Source of the DNA: Cryphonectria parasitica EP155
Lineage: Eukaryota; Ascomycota; Sordariomycetes; Diaporthales; Cryphonectriaceae
NCBI RefSeq assembly: GCF_011745365.1
Contig: NW_024468915.1
Span: 846,653 to 910,652 of the forward strand
Length of the DNA stretch: 64,000 nucleotides
Direction of reading: 5' to 3'
Part shown: positions 37,515 to 47,207 of the stretch, one piece after another
Position numbering within the stretch: the first letter of the stretch is position 1
How the letters are laid out: each line of letters opens with the position of its first letter
Program-made: the position numbers and the translations under genes
Notes under the pieces: generated by a model
What the model was told of the DNA's origin: nothing
Databases searched by the model: none
What the model saw: only the letters and a program-made list of their open reading frames with translations

Positions 37515-37913
37515 AAAAAGAAAGAAAAAGAAAAAAAAAAAGGCTTCACAGGCATAGCATTCTGATGAAGTTCATCAAAATATAAACATTCCTTCACAAA
37601 CAAGTCCAATAACAGGTTTTTCGAGGAGAATCATCGAACTTGATGAGAATTTCCTGAACAAAGTAATTAATTACACACTCTGAGCATTCGCCTTGTATAG
37701 AAAGCAGGGGCTTAGTAATCACATGCAACGTCTTTAACTTAAGTCTTCTGCAGTGGTTGCTATCGCGATAAGAAATTTCATGGTCACTCCCAAAAAAATG
37801 CAATAACCACTGCAGCACCCGACCTATCGACTTCCTCCTCGCCAAACCCAACTCAGCTCCTATTCTCGTTGCCAATTCCACATATCCCCACCACCCCTCT
37901 TCAACCTCAGAAA
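37093..37913. other. Spacer with poly-A tract before ACL4
   Basis: 821 bp between two plus-strand genes. It holds a 30-A run with a further A-rich tail (37483-37542). The last 100 bp before ACL4 are C/T-rich. No gene seen. Confidence 0.55.
37483..37512. repeat. Poly-A tract (30) with A-rich tail
   Basis: Thirty consecutive A on the plus strand followed by imperfect A-rich sequence to 37542. It could be a nucleosome-excluding promoter element of ACL4 or a retroposed tail; no coding remnant is attached, so the first is likelier. Confidence 0.85.
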
Positions 37914-38884
37914 ATGGCGCCCACACGACCCTCCAGAAAGGCAAAAGCCAAAGCCCGCTCACAAGCAAAGAAATCCTCCGCCCCCTCCAGACCACCCAAA
38001 CAGCTCCTCGCCGAGGCGACCGCGCACCTCGAACAAGGCGACGCACCCGGCGCCGTCACCCTCGCGCGCCAGGCCCTCGACAGCGCCCTCGAGTCCGACG
38101 ACGCCCGCGCATGCGCCGCGTACAACCTGCTCGGCGAGATCCACATCGAGCTGGGCGAGATCGACGACGCGCGGGCCCTGTTCCTCAAGGCGGCGGGGCT
38201 GGACGCCGAGGGCGCGCTGGCCGAGGACCTCGGCGGCGGGCCGGACAAGTTCAACTGGCTCGCGCAGCTGTCCGAGGAGGGCGGCGCCGACTCGGTGCGG
38301 TGGTACGAGAAGGCGGCGGCGTGCCTCCGCACCCAGATCCAGGCGCTCACCGAGGCCGCGGGCGAGGCGCGGGGAAAGGGCAGCGCGCACGGTGCGCTAG
38401 AGGAGGAGCTGGAGGCCAGGGCGGACGAGAAGAAGCGGAAGCTGGCCGAGACGCTGTGCGCGGTCGCCGAGGTGTACATGACGGACCTGTCGTGGGAGGA
38501 GGACGCCGAGGCGCGGTGCGAGACCCTGGTCACGGAGGCGACCATGCTCGCGCCCGAGCTGCCGGATGCGTGGCAGACGGTGGCCAACGTGCGGGTCAGC
38601 CAGAGCAGGCGGGATGACGCCGTCGCCGCGCTCGAGAGGAGCCTGTCGCTGTGGTCGGACCTGGATCCGGAGGACCCCAGGGTGCCGCCCTTCCCCAGCA
38701 GGGTGGCCCTTGCGAGGCTGTTGATGGAGTGCGAGCTGGAGGGCAAGGCCGTGGACGTGTGTGAGAGGTTGGTCCTGGAAGACGACACGAGTGTTGAGGC
38801 CTGGTACCTGGGCGGGCTTGCGCATTTCACACTGGGCGAGAAGATAAAAAATCCCCCAAAGGACGAGAAGAACAAAAAGGCAAG

Positions 38885-38916
<32 letters not shown>

Positions 38917-39152
38917 GCTGGAAGAAGCACTGGGTGCGGGCCAGGCAGTGGTTATCACAGTGCCAGCTGCTATTCGAGGCGCAAGAATACGAGGATGAGA
39001 GGCTGGGCGAGCATGCAGCCGAGCTGCTGGCCACCATCACCGCTGAGGCCGGCGATTTACCTGACGAGGAGGAAGAAGATGGTGATGGCTGGGAGGACGT
39101 CCAAGACAACGGCGCAAATGGCGCGAATGACCAAGAGATGGATGATTCATGA
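37914..39152 (+). CDS. ACL4: TPR protein, Rpl4 assembly chaperone (Acl4)
   Basis: Dedicated chaperone that captures ribosomal protein uL4/Rpl4 as it is made and brings it to pre-60S particles in the nucleus. Single exon, 412 residues; ATG at 37914, preceded by a C/T-rich leader and AAA. The N-terminus is basic (RKAKAKARSQAKK), like a nuclear signal. Helical TPR units follow from about residue 30: LAEATAHLEQGDAPGAVTLA, AAYNLLGEIHIELGEIDDAR, WQTVANVRVSQSRRDDAVAA and AWYLGGLAHFTLGEKI. A poly-Asp run from GAT repeats (38887-38916) interrupts before the last helices, and the tail is acidic (LPDEEEEDGDGWEDVQD). Repeat pattern, length, basic head and acidic tail match yeast Acl4 (YDR161W). The very GC-rich third codon positions also open a 419-codon frame on the opposite strand, which is a shadow. 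Confidence 0.85.
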
Positions 39153-39554
39153 GCGAGTGACACCAACGTCCAACCCTCCTCGATTCAGCTTCGCCCCTCG
39201 CCCCTCGACCATGACGAGAATACATGCATATGACTTCTGCAGTCTCGAAGGCAACAAATTTTCCTTTTCTTTCTTCAAAAAATAATGTCCATGGTTGCAT
39301 TGGATGGAGTTTCTGGCCTCAAAAAACATGATTGCTGGAAGAGGAGAGGCATTTGCAGGTGGAGGCCGCGTCAAATGCCTCCAGTATCCAGGACAGAGCG
39401 TTATAAGAGGATGTGTAGATAGCATGATACCAATACCAACGCAGTATTATTTAAACTGCATATGAAAAGGGAAGACATGCAATTTTGGAAGCCAAAAAGG
39501 GTATCAATGTCCGTCTCGCCTCTATGCAATTGTCCTATATGCAATCCAAGCCTC
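39153..39554. other. Convergent 3' spacer ACL4/POL4
   Basis: 402 bp between two stop codons facing each other. No gene or repeat of note. Confidence 0.6.
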
Positions 39555-41984
39555 TCAACACCATCTCTCATGCGGCTCCCGCCACTTTACGCCGAGAAGC
39601 TGGAAGATTCTTTTCTCGTCCCGTCCCTCGAGCAGGTCCCCATCGGAGATCTTCTGCCTGTTCTGGTCCCTCAGCACATCCTTATACAGCCCACGCTGGT
39701 TCAGTCTCATCTTCTTTTTCGACGCCAACAACCGGATACTGCGATTGAAGATGTCGTTGCCCGTGAAGTAGATCAGCGCCGCGCCGTACTCCGTCTCTGG
39801 CACGAGAAGCAGATCGATTCTCCGCCACACAGGACGATAATTGTCATTATCCTTGTCGTCAGTGGCTCGTGGCAATACACAGCAGCCGTGCCATTTGCTG
39901 CCACTGCCCTCTCTGGTGGAGCTGTGGGCAGCAAGCTCTGCTGTCAGAAAACCCCGTCTGCTCAGGTTGCCGACGAGCTTGTCGAGGAACGGGGTCAAGT
40001 CCCTGCTGGAGGTCGTGCCCTTCTTGGTGATGATAAAATCAATATCACCACTGCTGGTCGCGCCCCGACGATAGCTGCCTCCGATGAGAAGTTCCACCTC
40101 CTTGTCGATGTTAACTGCCTCGGCCTTCACATACTCACCAAGCTTCGTAACTTCAGCACGCGGTATGCGGGAGTTGATATCTTCATAATGCTCAATGCCA
40201 ATTCTTTGGCTGTACGAGAGATCGGCGCTCCGTAGTAAATCATCGAGTGTTCGGAAGCCCTGCGCGATCCATTTGTCGGCGGTCGTCGGACCCGCGCCGT
40301 AAACCCCTAGGAACAACGCCTTGACTTGACTTATGGGATCGTTCAGCGCAAATTGTAACCGCTGGAGGGTTTGGGTCTTGACAATCTCCTCAAGCTTGGC
40401 GGACAGCCTCTCTCCAAAGAACGGCAGCTTTTTGGCCTCCTCAGCCGTAGTGATGGTGCGGTCTTTGACCATTGAAAGAGTGGTGATGATTCTGCGGTAC
40501 GCGAGTACCCGCCAATGGTCATTTGTGTTGGTGTAATAATCGAGCATTTTTCGGAAAACGCTAATGGTAAAGGCGTTTGGATTGTCCTTATTCTCGGCCT
40601 GCTCCTTGGTGCCTCCCCGATTGCAGGCGTAATACTCGTCGTACTTCTTCGGGATGCTTTTGCCTCCCCCCTTCTTCTTGAACCTCTTCCTTTCTCGCTC
40701 TTTCTCTGCTCCCGAGTCGTCTTCCCCACCATCTTCACTTGGATTGAGGTTCGCGTCCTCATCCCCGATGCGTGGGACATCCTTAAACTCCTCACGAGCC
40801 TCATTAATGATTTGTGAGAGCTCGTCACAGAATTCAGAGTTTTCTCTATGGACATCGACAGGCCCATTCAACTCCTCTGCATCTTTAGAAACCCCTCCGT
40901 CGGTATCTTCCAATGTCGGGATAGCTTGATGATTGTCAGCCGCCTCACGACTCGAAGGCCGAGTTGTGCCTGCTGCGTCGGTATTCCCAAGCTGTCTCAG
41001 GTCCAAAAACGGGAGCGGAGATGCCGTGCTCTGCGAAGGGGTCACGTCAGGGACATAGTCCCACCTCTTCGGATTCTTGTGAGGTGTTTTCAATTCTAAA
41101 GAACTGTCGGGTCTTCGAGTGGCGTCTCGTTGCTCTGTCTCTTTTCCTGTAGACCCTGACTGCCCAGAGGGAGTCCCTTTGACCCGATACTTCAGGTAGG
41201 GTGGGAGGACGCGTCCTTGCTGTATACAATCCAAAGGCCACTCTTCCGTAACAAGTGTGCTGCCGACACTCCCAGAGACGGTCGAAACAGTGGCCTTGAT
41301 ATCTTCGTATCCAAGGTTTTTGTCAACGACAATATGCGTAGCGTCAGCAAGCTGGTCGGTTACCGTCGCGCCGTATTTTTCTGCATGTTCGATTCGATGT
41401 TTGCGAAGAGAAATGCGATCTGGAGGGATGTAGAACAGTCTGAGATTCTTCAATATCCGTTTCGCCTCTGGCACGTCGTTCTTGCCCTTGTCTCTGGTAG
41501 GCCGTTTTCGACGACCGCCGCGGCTACTTGCCACGACTGAATTTGGCGACCTTTGGGTTTCCTTAGACACGGTGCCTGCAGACGTATGTTTCGTCATGCG
41601 GCAGTCTAGTCCAGGCTCTTGAAGGGGTGTGTCTTGCACAATTGATGTGCTGCTAGGAATCTGTTGTCGACTTGCTGGGGGGTGAGAATCAGGGACAAAA
41701 GGCGTGGCCTGTATGGTGGTATTTGGTGTGGCAGCAGTCATTGAGACGCTTTTGGTAGGCTTGGGATCTGGTATCGACACTCTGCCCGCAGCAGATGCAG
41801 TGGCCACCTTGCCCTGACTTGGCTTTGTGTGTTGTCTGCCTGGCTTCGCTTTCTCCAAGAAGGCCCGACTCCTTTGCCGGTGATCATCTTGAAGATTTTC
41901 ATGTTCATCATCAAAAGAAGTATCCAAGGCATCCAGCTGCTTGTAGAAGGCTTCTTTGGTTTTGAGAGGCATCTCCAGAGACAT
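39555..41984 (-). CDS. POL4: Family X DNA polymerase (Pol4 / Pol lambda type)
   Basis: Gap-filling DNA polymerase for base-excision repair and non-homologous end joining, nuclear. Single exon, 809 residues, ATG at 41984. After a disordered head, a BRCT domain covers about residues 180-270 (LKNLRLFYIPPDRISLRKHR to EEWPLDCIQQGRVLPPYLKY). A Ser/acidic linker ends in a basic patch (KERERKRFKKKGGGKSIPKK). The 8-kDa and fingers region contains the HhH-type sequences KLPFFGERLSAKLEEIV and FLGVYGAGPTTADKWIAQGF. The palm motif GGSYRRGATSSGDIDF carries metal-binding Asp647 and Asp649, and Asp724 sits in WRRIDLLLVP. The thumb ends EKRIFQLLGVKWREPHERWC. All three catalytic Asp and the lyase-domain helices are present, so it should be active. 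It is larger than yeast Pol4 (582), mainly by the linker. Confidence 0.93.
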   Translation of the reverse strand: MSLEMPLKTKEAFYKQLDALDTSFDDEHENLQDDHRQRSRAFLEKAKPGRQHTKPSQGKVATASAAGRVSIPDPKPTKSVSMTAATPNTTIQATPFVPDSHPPASRQQIPSSTSIVQDTPLQEPGLDCRMTKHTSAGTVSKETQRSPNSVVASSRGGRRKRPTRDKGKNDVPEAKRILKNLRLFYIPPDRISLRKHRIEHAEKYGATVTDQLADATHIVVDKNLGYEDIKATVSTVSGSVGSTLVTEEWPLDCIQQGRVLPPYLKYRVKGTPSGQSGSTGKETEQRDATRRPDSSLELKTPHKNPKRWDYVPDVTPSQSTASPLPFLDLRQLGNTDAAGTTRPSSREAADNHQAIPTLEDTDGGVSKDAEELNGPVDVHRENSEFCDELSQIINEAREEFKDVPRIGDEDANLNPSEDGGEDDSGAEKERERKRFKKKGGGKSIPKKYDEYYACNRGGTKEQAENKDNPNAFTISVFRKMLDYYTNTNDHWRVLAYRRIITTLSMVKDRTITTAEEAKKLPFFGERLSAKLEEIVKTQTLQRLQFALNDPISQVKALFLGVYGAGPTTADKWIAQGFRTLDDLLRSADLSYSQRIGIEHYEDINSRIPRAEVTKLGEYVKAEAVNIDKEVELLIGGSYRRGATSSGDIDFIITKKGTTSSRDLTPFLDKLVGNLSRRGFLTAELAAHSSTREGSGSKWHGCCVLPRATDDKDNDNYRPVWRRIDLLLVPETEYGAALIYFTGNDIFNRSIRLLASKKKMRLNQRGLYKDVLRDQNRQKISDGDLLEGRDEKRIFQLLGVKWREPHERWC

Positions 41985-42532
41985 GATGCTGACAATGCAT
42001 TTGGTTGTGAATTAGAAGGATTGGATGGCTGTGGTTTTCTAGTATCTAGAAAGAAAGGAGAAAAGAAAGAAGAGGAAAGAAACCCTGAAGGAAAAAGGAA
42101 ATGAAATGAGTTGGAAGAGTAAGCAGTGGGTAAGTCACAAAGGAAAAGAATGAAATCCAAGCAGTCGATGGACAGAGCTATTAATCATTGTGAAAAAGTA
42201 TTGAGAACTCACAGGCCGATTGCAGTCAATGTTAACATTCACAGCCTTGTGAATGTACATAGTAGACAGGAGTGGCAGCCTGCACCCACTGAAATACTAC
42301 CGAGGAGACGGTACTGTAGGTGCATATGACCCCTGTAAATACCTGTATTACGTGCATAAGCCTCTGAAGATGGTTAGTGTACTGGAGAGTGGGTACCGGG
42401 CCCCCCCTGTCTCTTAGCAGCTGCCTGCTCTCCAAACATTGCGCCGGCGCAGGAGTCACAAACGGCAGGAACACACAACAACAACATGTCGACACACCAA
42501 AAAAAACAGCAGTAACAGCCAAAAAGTAAGTC
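41985..42532. promoter_or_regulatory. POL4 upstream region
   Basis: 548 bp between the POL4 start and the tRNA 3' end. It contains an 8-bp inverted repeat ACATTCAC / GTGAATGT with a 6-nt loop (42235-42256), about 250 bp before POL4, a possible dimer-factor site or hairpin. A run of five T on the minus strand (42521-42525) ends the tRNA gene. Confidence 0.45.
42521..42525 (-). terminator. Pol III terminator of tRNA-Asp
   Basis: Five A on the plus strand are TTTTT on the tRNA strand, starting 8 nt after the tRNA 3' end. This is a standard RNA polymerase III stop. Confidence 0.75.
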
Positions 42533-42602
42533 TCCTGCGCTGGGAGTTGAACCCAGGATCCCGGCGTGACAAGCCGATGTGTTACCGTTACACCACGCAG
42601 GA
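42533..42602 (-). tRNA. tRNA-Asp (GTC)
   Basis: A full cloverleaf of 70 nt plus a G discriminator at 42532. The acceptor stem TCCTGCG/CGCAGGA pairs over 7 bp. The D-arm is GTGT/ACAC with a GG in its loop. The anticodon arm TCGGC/GCCGG has loop TTGTCAC, anticodon GTC. The T-arm CTGGG/CCCAG has loop TTCAACT. Internal A box (TGGTGTAACGG) and B box (GGTTCAACTCC) fit Pol III rules. There is no intron. The charging identity is read from the anticodon only. Confidence 0.93.
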
Positions 42603-43023
42603 TGTTTGGTTTGTGTTGTTGTTGAAAACGACTGCACCTCGTTTGCTTATATTGACAACCACTTCGGACTCAGGTTTAAGTGAGCCTCCCTTCTTCCCCT
42701 TCTGCCATGCCACCTCCCGTTCTGTTTCATTTCGCACACAGCTGAAATTGCGACAGCAGATCTACAAGGGGAAAATTGAATCATCTCATGTTTCTGTAAG
42801 GGCAACTTTGAGCCTCAAGCCAAACTTCAAACAGGTTAGATACTCTAGCTTGCAGTCTTGCCACTATTGATCAATCACACAGCAGATTATCCTAGAGTCT
42901 GTGATACTCGTACCACACCATGCCCATCACAAGAGGTCCTGCAGATGTCCCCAAGGCAGACTAGCTCCCCAGAGTATAGCAGTCCATATACGATATCTTC
43001 TGCGGGTCGTGGCCATGCTCTCT
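42603..43023. other. Spacer between tRNA-Asp and archaemetzincin gene
   Basis: 421 bp upstream of the tRNA and downstream of the next minus-strand gene. No gene seen. Confidence 0.55.
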
Positions 43024-44445
43024 CTATCTCTCTACACTCAAAGCTCGCAGCCTCGCGCCCAGCCAAGCCTCATACCCAGCCCACGCGCCGACTTGCTTCC
43101 ACCTCGCACAGAACCTCATCATGGCCTCACACGCCCCCTTTTCATATCTCTGCCCGTCAAAACCCGAACCGTGGGCCTCCCCGGCGGCCACGGAGAGTTT
43201 CTCCGCGCAGACAGGACACAGGTACGGCGGCTGCCTGCAGTCCTCAGCCACCCCCGCCGTGCTCTGCATGACGCACGCATAGTACATGCAGTGGGCCATG
43301 CCGAAGCAGTGACCCAGCTCGTGGGAGGCCGTACGCGCCAGGCAGAAGAGCCACAGGCCTTGTGTGAGATCGCGTCTGGTAGCTGCGGTCGTGCTCCCAC
43401 CGCTGGAAGTAGTAGTGCCAGTAGCCCTGAAGGCTGTCACGGCCTGGTGGAGAGCGCTGTCGGGCTCACCGTTGTCTTCTTTTCCTCCTCCTCCTTCTTG
43501 GTCATATCTTGGTGGTGAAAGATTAGATAATTCACACTGGGATGCCACGTACGCCGCGCAGTGCGACGCGGGCCAGATGTGTGATGTGTCCACACCCTCG
43601 TGGGCGTGGCAGAGGGGGCTATAGCGTGCCGAGGAGACTACAGCCACACGGCTGCCGCCGTAGGCCCTGCCGCAGCAGAAATCGTCGTCCTCGTCCTCAT
43701 AAAGGTCGTGGTCCACGAGGAGGAGGAGGGCGTACGCATCTCGAGGGAGGATCCTGATGGCACAGTCCAGCATGTCATTGAGGTTGAGCTGGTGGGAAAA
43801 GACACCGTCCAGGCTGGGTCTCGCTCGGATGCGCGTGAGGCTATCGGCCGGTCCTTCTTTCAGAGCCACAAAGGATGTTGGGTTGCCCTTGCTCGCATTG
43901 TCTTCCCAGGGCTCGAACCGGAGTGTAGGATTGTACTCCCTCACTTCGAAGCCGTGGTAGAAAGCGCCGAGATACGCCAGGATATCATCCGCTTTGGGTG
44001 GCTGCACTGCTGCTGCTGCTGCTGCTGCTGCTGCCTGGGCGGCTCCTTTTTTCTTCCCCTTCTTCCCCAGCCCTACTGCTGGTTCGATCCACTTGCTCAT
44101 GACCGACAATGACTCTGGAATAGCTGGCGGCCTCGCCACGTACACTGTCTTTCTGTTGCAGGTGGCATGATTCCTCTCGGGCATGTTGTGCCACGACCGC
44201 AGGCTCTGCGGGGGTTGGCCGGGGTCCTGCGCGAGGTCATCGTCAGGGAGGACGAGTGGCGCTGGGAATGTGAAGAGGTGAGAAGCAGGCTCTTCTTTGG
44301 GGCCGTCCCATGGAAAGCGGCCGGAAGAAGTTGTAGCTGCGGCCCTGCGCTTCCAGTCTGGCCGCTTGTATCCTGCCTCGGCACCATGGGGGGATACGTC
44401 CACCGTCAGCGACGGATGAATGCACTTCTTCTGTCTTGGGGCCAT
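43024..44445 (-). CDS. Archaemetzincin (AMZ/archaelysin family) zinc metallopeptidase
   Basis: Probable soluble zinc aminopeptidase-like enzyme; the role in fungi is unknown. Single exon, 473 residues, ATG at 44445. The active site HELGHCFGMAH (about 375-385) fits HExxHxxGxxH: three His bind the catalytic zinc and Glu is the base. It is followed by the family's Cys set for a second zinc: CMYYACVM, a Cys in AEDCRQ, and CPVC. The methionine of CVM corresponds to the metzincin Met-turn. N-terminal residues 1-100 are low-complexity. A poly-Ala run encoded by GCT/GCA/GCC-type codons (44009-44035) sits at about residues 137-147. The segment AYALLLLVDHDLYEDEDDDFCCGRAYGGSRVAVVSSARY is the usual central sheet region. 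Gly-rich disordered sequence lies just before the active-site helix. Complete and probably active. Confidence 0.9.
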   Translation of the reverse strand: MAPRQKKCIHPSLTVDVSPHGAEAGYKRPDWKRRAAATTSSGRFPWDGPKEEPASHLFTFPAPLVLPDDDLAQDPGQPPQSLRSWHNMPERNHATCNRKTVYVARPPAIPESLSVMSKWIEPAVGLGKKGKKKGAAQAAAAAAAAAVQPPKADDILAYLGAFYHGFEVREYNPTLRFEPWEDNASKGNPTSFVALKEGPADSLTRIRARPSLDGVFSHQLNLNDMLDCAIRILPRDAYALLLLVDHDLYEDEDDDFCCGRAYGGSRVAVVSSARYSPLCHAHEGVDTSHIWPASHCAAYVASQCELSNLSPPRYDQEGGGGKEDNGEPDSALHQAVTAFRATGTTTSSGGSTTAATRRDLTQGLWLFCLARTASHELGHCFGMAHCMYYACVMQSTAGVAEDCRQPPYLCPVCAEKLSVAAGEAHGSGFDGQRYEKGACEAMMRFCARWKQVGAWAGYEAWLGARLRALSVER

Positions 44446-47207
44446 TGTATCGAGGACTTGCGAAGTGGAGGAACAAAGTCAGCATGATATTTCAGAAATC
44501 TCATGGCTGATGGGGGGTTGCTACATGTATACTTGTTGATATCTGATCCCAAGGCGGCATAGCTTCTTCTGGTGTTTAGGCAGCAACACCTTCCTATCTG
44601 CTTAGTTTAAACGAATTGAATATTGCCCGACCAGAGTGCAAAAAAGTCCTACACTATCGTGATGAGGTTCTTTTGAAAGTATCTTTTGCAAGGGTGATTT
44701 ATACTGCAGTCATGTGCCACAATCATAGCACATCATACTGGGCCGTGCAGCCATCCTGATATCTCGAGTTGAGTCTGGCCACCAAAGAAATATCGAATGC
44801 AAATTAACACACCAGATATTGATTTACACCAAGAGCAGGTGATTGATCACTGAAACTAGGACAACAAAAATAGCCAGGTTGTGAGAATAGTGATGAGCCG
44901 AATTGACTCTATGACGTGGTGTATATGTCGAAACGAGCTTGAGGCTGAGATTTGGAAGTGACCAACCCAACACCCCCCCCCCCCTCTTCCCTGACTAATA
45001 CAAATCTTTACCCAAAGACTAACTGGCAGGGTCATATTCTCCTCCTCCCAGCGTCAGACGCAACTCAAACAAGTCATCCGCACAGCGCATCGAGTTTCTC
45101 TGGACGATGGCAACCTCCCTCTATTTCTCTCTTTTCCATCTCCTCAAAGTCTCTTGTCTCAGATCTCTGAGATCGGCAATGGGCCCGTCCATGTTCGCCA
45201 ATCTTATCACATGTACAGTACTCTCATTATCTACTAAAAAGATACCCTTCACAGGGGGTGGGAGGATCCGAATAATCGGTAACGGCATCTGGTCCCGTCC
45301 TGTAGCTAACAATTCCTCCTAGCTTGCACGTCCGTGCAGGAAGGGGGAACCACGAAATTCTCCGATGAGATGGGTGAGACAGGTCGAGTGGGGTCAGGAC
45401 TGAAAATATGGAAGGGGGGGGGGGGGCGGAAGGTGGAGAGTTTTCCCGTCCAATGCCCTTCTAAGTTTTTGTTTCCATGGCGGTGTGAGATGTCTCAGAG
45501 ACGCGGGCAGGGGAGGCAAGGACGAGAAGTAGCTACTATAGTACACCCAGGGGGGGGGGGGGCAATTCATGATGATTGACGATATGGAATGAAGAGAAGT
45601 ACGGTACACTACATCAATAGTGAGATGCAGAGACTTGATCTGGATCAAATCTTGCTTCTCTTTCTCTAGCTCTTGCATCGACCACCCCGGGACAATACAT
45701 AGTATTCATTTGTATGCAAGGGTTGTTACTTTTTCCTTTTTTTTTCCTCTTCTTTTCACCCCAATCTTTTGATCACCAGCATGTCCAATCACGCACTTTC
45801 CTTTATCTCCCCGGTAAACTCTGCCCACCGATCTACTATTTAGTCATGAATATGCATGCATGTCTCGCCCATCCCATACCCTATCCTTCCCCCTTGGCCG
45901 GGATGTCCTCTATAACATGACATGCCTGTACAAACCATCCCTAGAATGGGCATGTTCTACGTTATGCGCATAATATACATGTACATATATGTATGTAAAG
46001 TGCCTACATGTCTCTCCCGGCTCCGACACCTCGGATCCATCCAAGCAAAGAAAGAAGGGGTGGGGGGGGGGGCGACGAACGAAAATAATTGACCAGGTAA
46101 AATGACTGTCTCGTTTCACTTCCGGTCTTACTTTTTTTTCGGCCCCCTCCCTGAAGCCGCTCCCTCGGGTTGCTTCCCGATTTGGTTCCGTATCCAGACT
46201 GTCGGGAACGCCACTCACTCACTCACTTACTGCCTGCCTGCGTCTGTCCACCTGAGAGATTTGACTTCCCTTTTTGACTGCCATGTAAACTTTTACTTTG
46301 TCCTGTCATCTGTTGGAGTGGGGTGTACTACTTTGCTGCGGCTCGCTCGGTCATGGTCTCTCGTCCGGACTGCACAGTCCTACCAGGGTGCCATTGGCTT
46401 CCGAGAGAAAGAATAATTTCATGCTCACTGCATTGATTACCTCAGAACGCTAGGTTGCTTGCCGTGGGGTAATAGGACAGGCCGACCATGTCTCCCCAAC
46501 CGTCGCTGATATTTTTTCTGAGCACACCGACCTCTCCAGACATATGAATGGGGAGTTTCTCTTACTCCTTCGCCTGTTTTGCTGCTCGCTATTTCGTCGG
46601 CGCCGGCGAGCCACACCTGACGACACCCAGCTTTACTGGTGCCAACCCTTCTTGCAATATCAGAACAAAAGAACCACTCGGTGCTGTCCCATCACAGTAC
46701 ACGCACAATCGAATTTCAGAATATCAGAACCCAAACAGGGAGGAAAAGCAGAAGGGCAAGAAAAATCAAACGAAAAAGAAGAGAAAAACCACACCATGTG
46801 AACAGACCATATCTATCTAATAGCCAAACCAAGCCCCCCGAGCCGATGTAGTAGCCAATGCATGTCCTAGCAGACCTTCTTGTATCCTCTTAAACCGAGA
46901 CGCAGATGAGTGATGGATCTTTCTCCAAGGCGGACAAGGAAGATCCAATCAAGTCGAACAACGTGCAGAAGCCGAGTCTGGACGTTGAAGGCGGAGATCA
47001 CAGAGCCGACAAGCACTTTGAATCTTTGCAATAGTTCTTGCCTTCTTGTTGGAGTCTAGAGCTGCAACTGCTCCCTCGCTGACAAAAGTCATTCCGGGCA
47101 TGTCTGCATGGTTTGGTCTGTCGGTGACTGTGAAGACGCCCGGACACTGTCTTGGGTTGTTGCTTGTGTCCCGCCCCATGCCGCTGCAACGTGATGGACG
47201 AAATTTT
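44446..47207. other. 2.8-kb spacer with four G/C runs
   Basis: Lies between the archaemetzincin start and the velB stop. It contains runs of 12 C (44973-44984), 13 G (45414-45426), 13 G (45550-45562) and 11 G (46062-46072). Frames of up to 104 codons show no domains. It holds the archaemetzincin promoter and the velB 3' UTR. Confidence 0.5.

Noticed and set aside
37907..39166. 419-codon open frame antisense to ACL4
   Set aside because: Ser/Ala-rich product of GC-rich third positions; the plus-strand frame has TPR repeats and family match.
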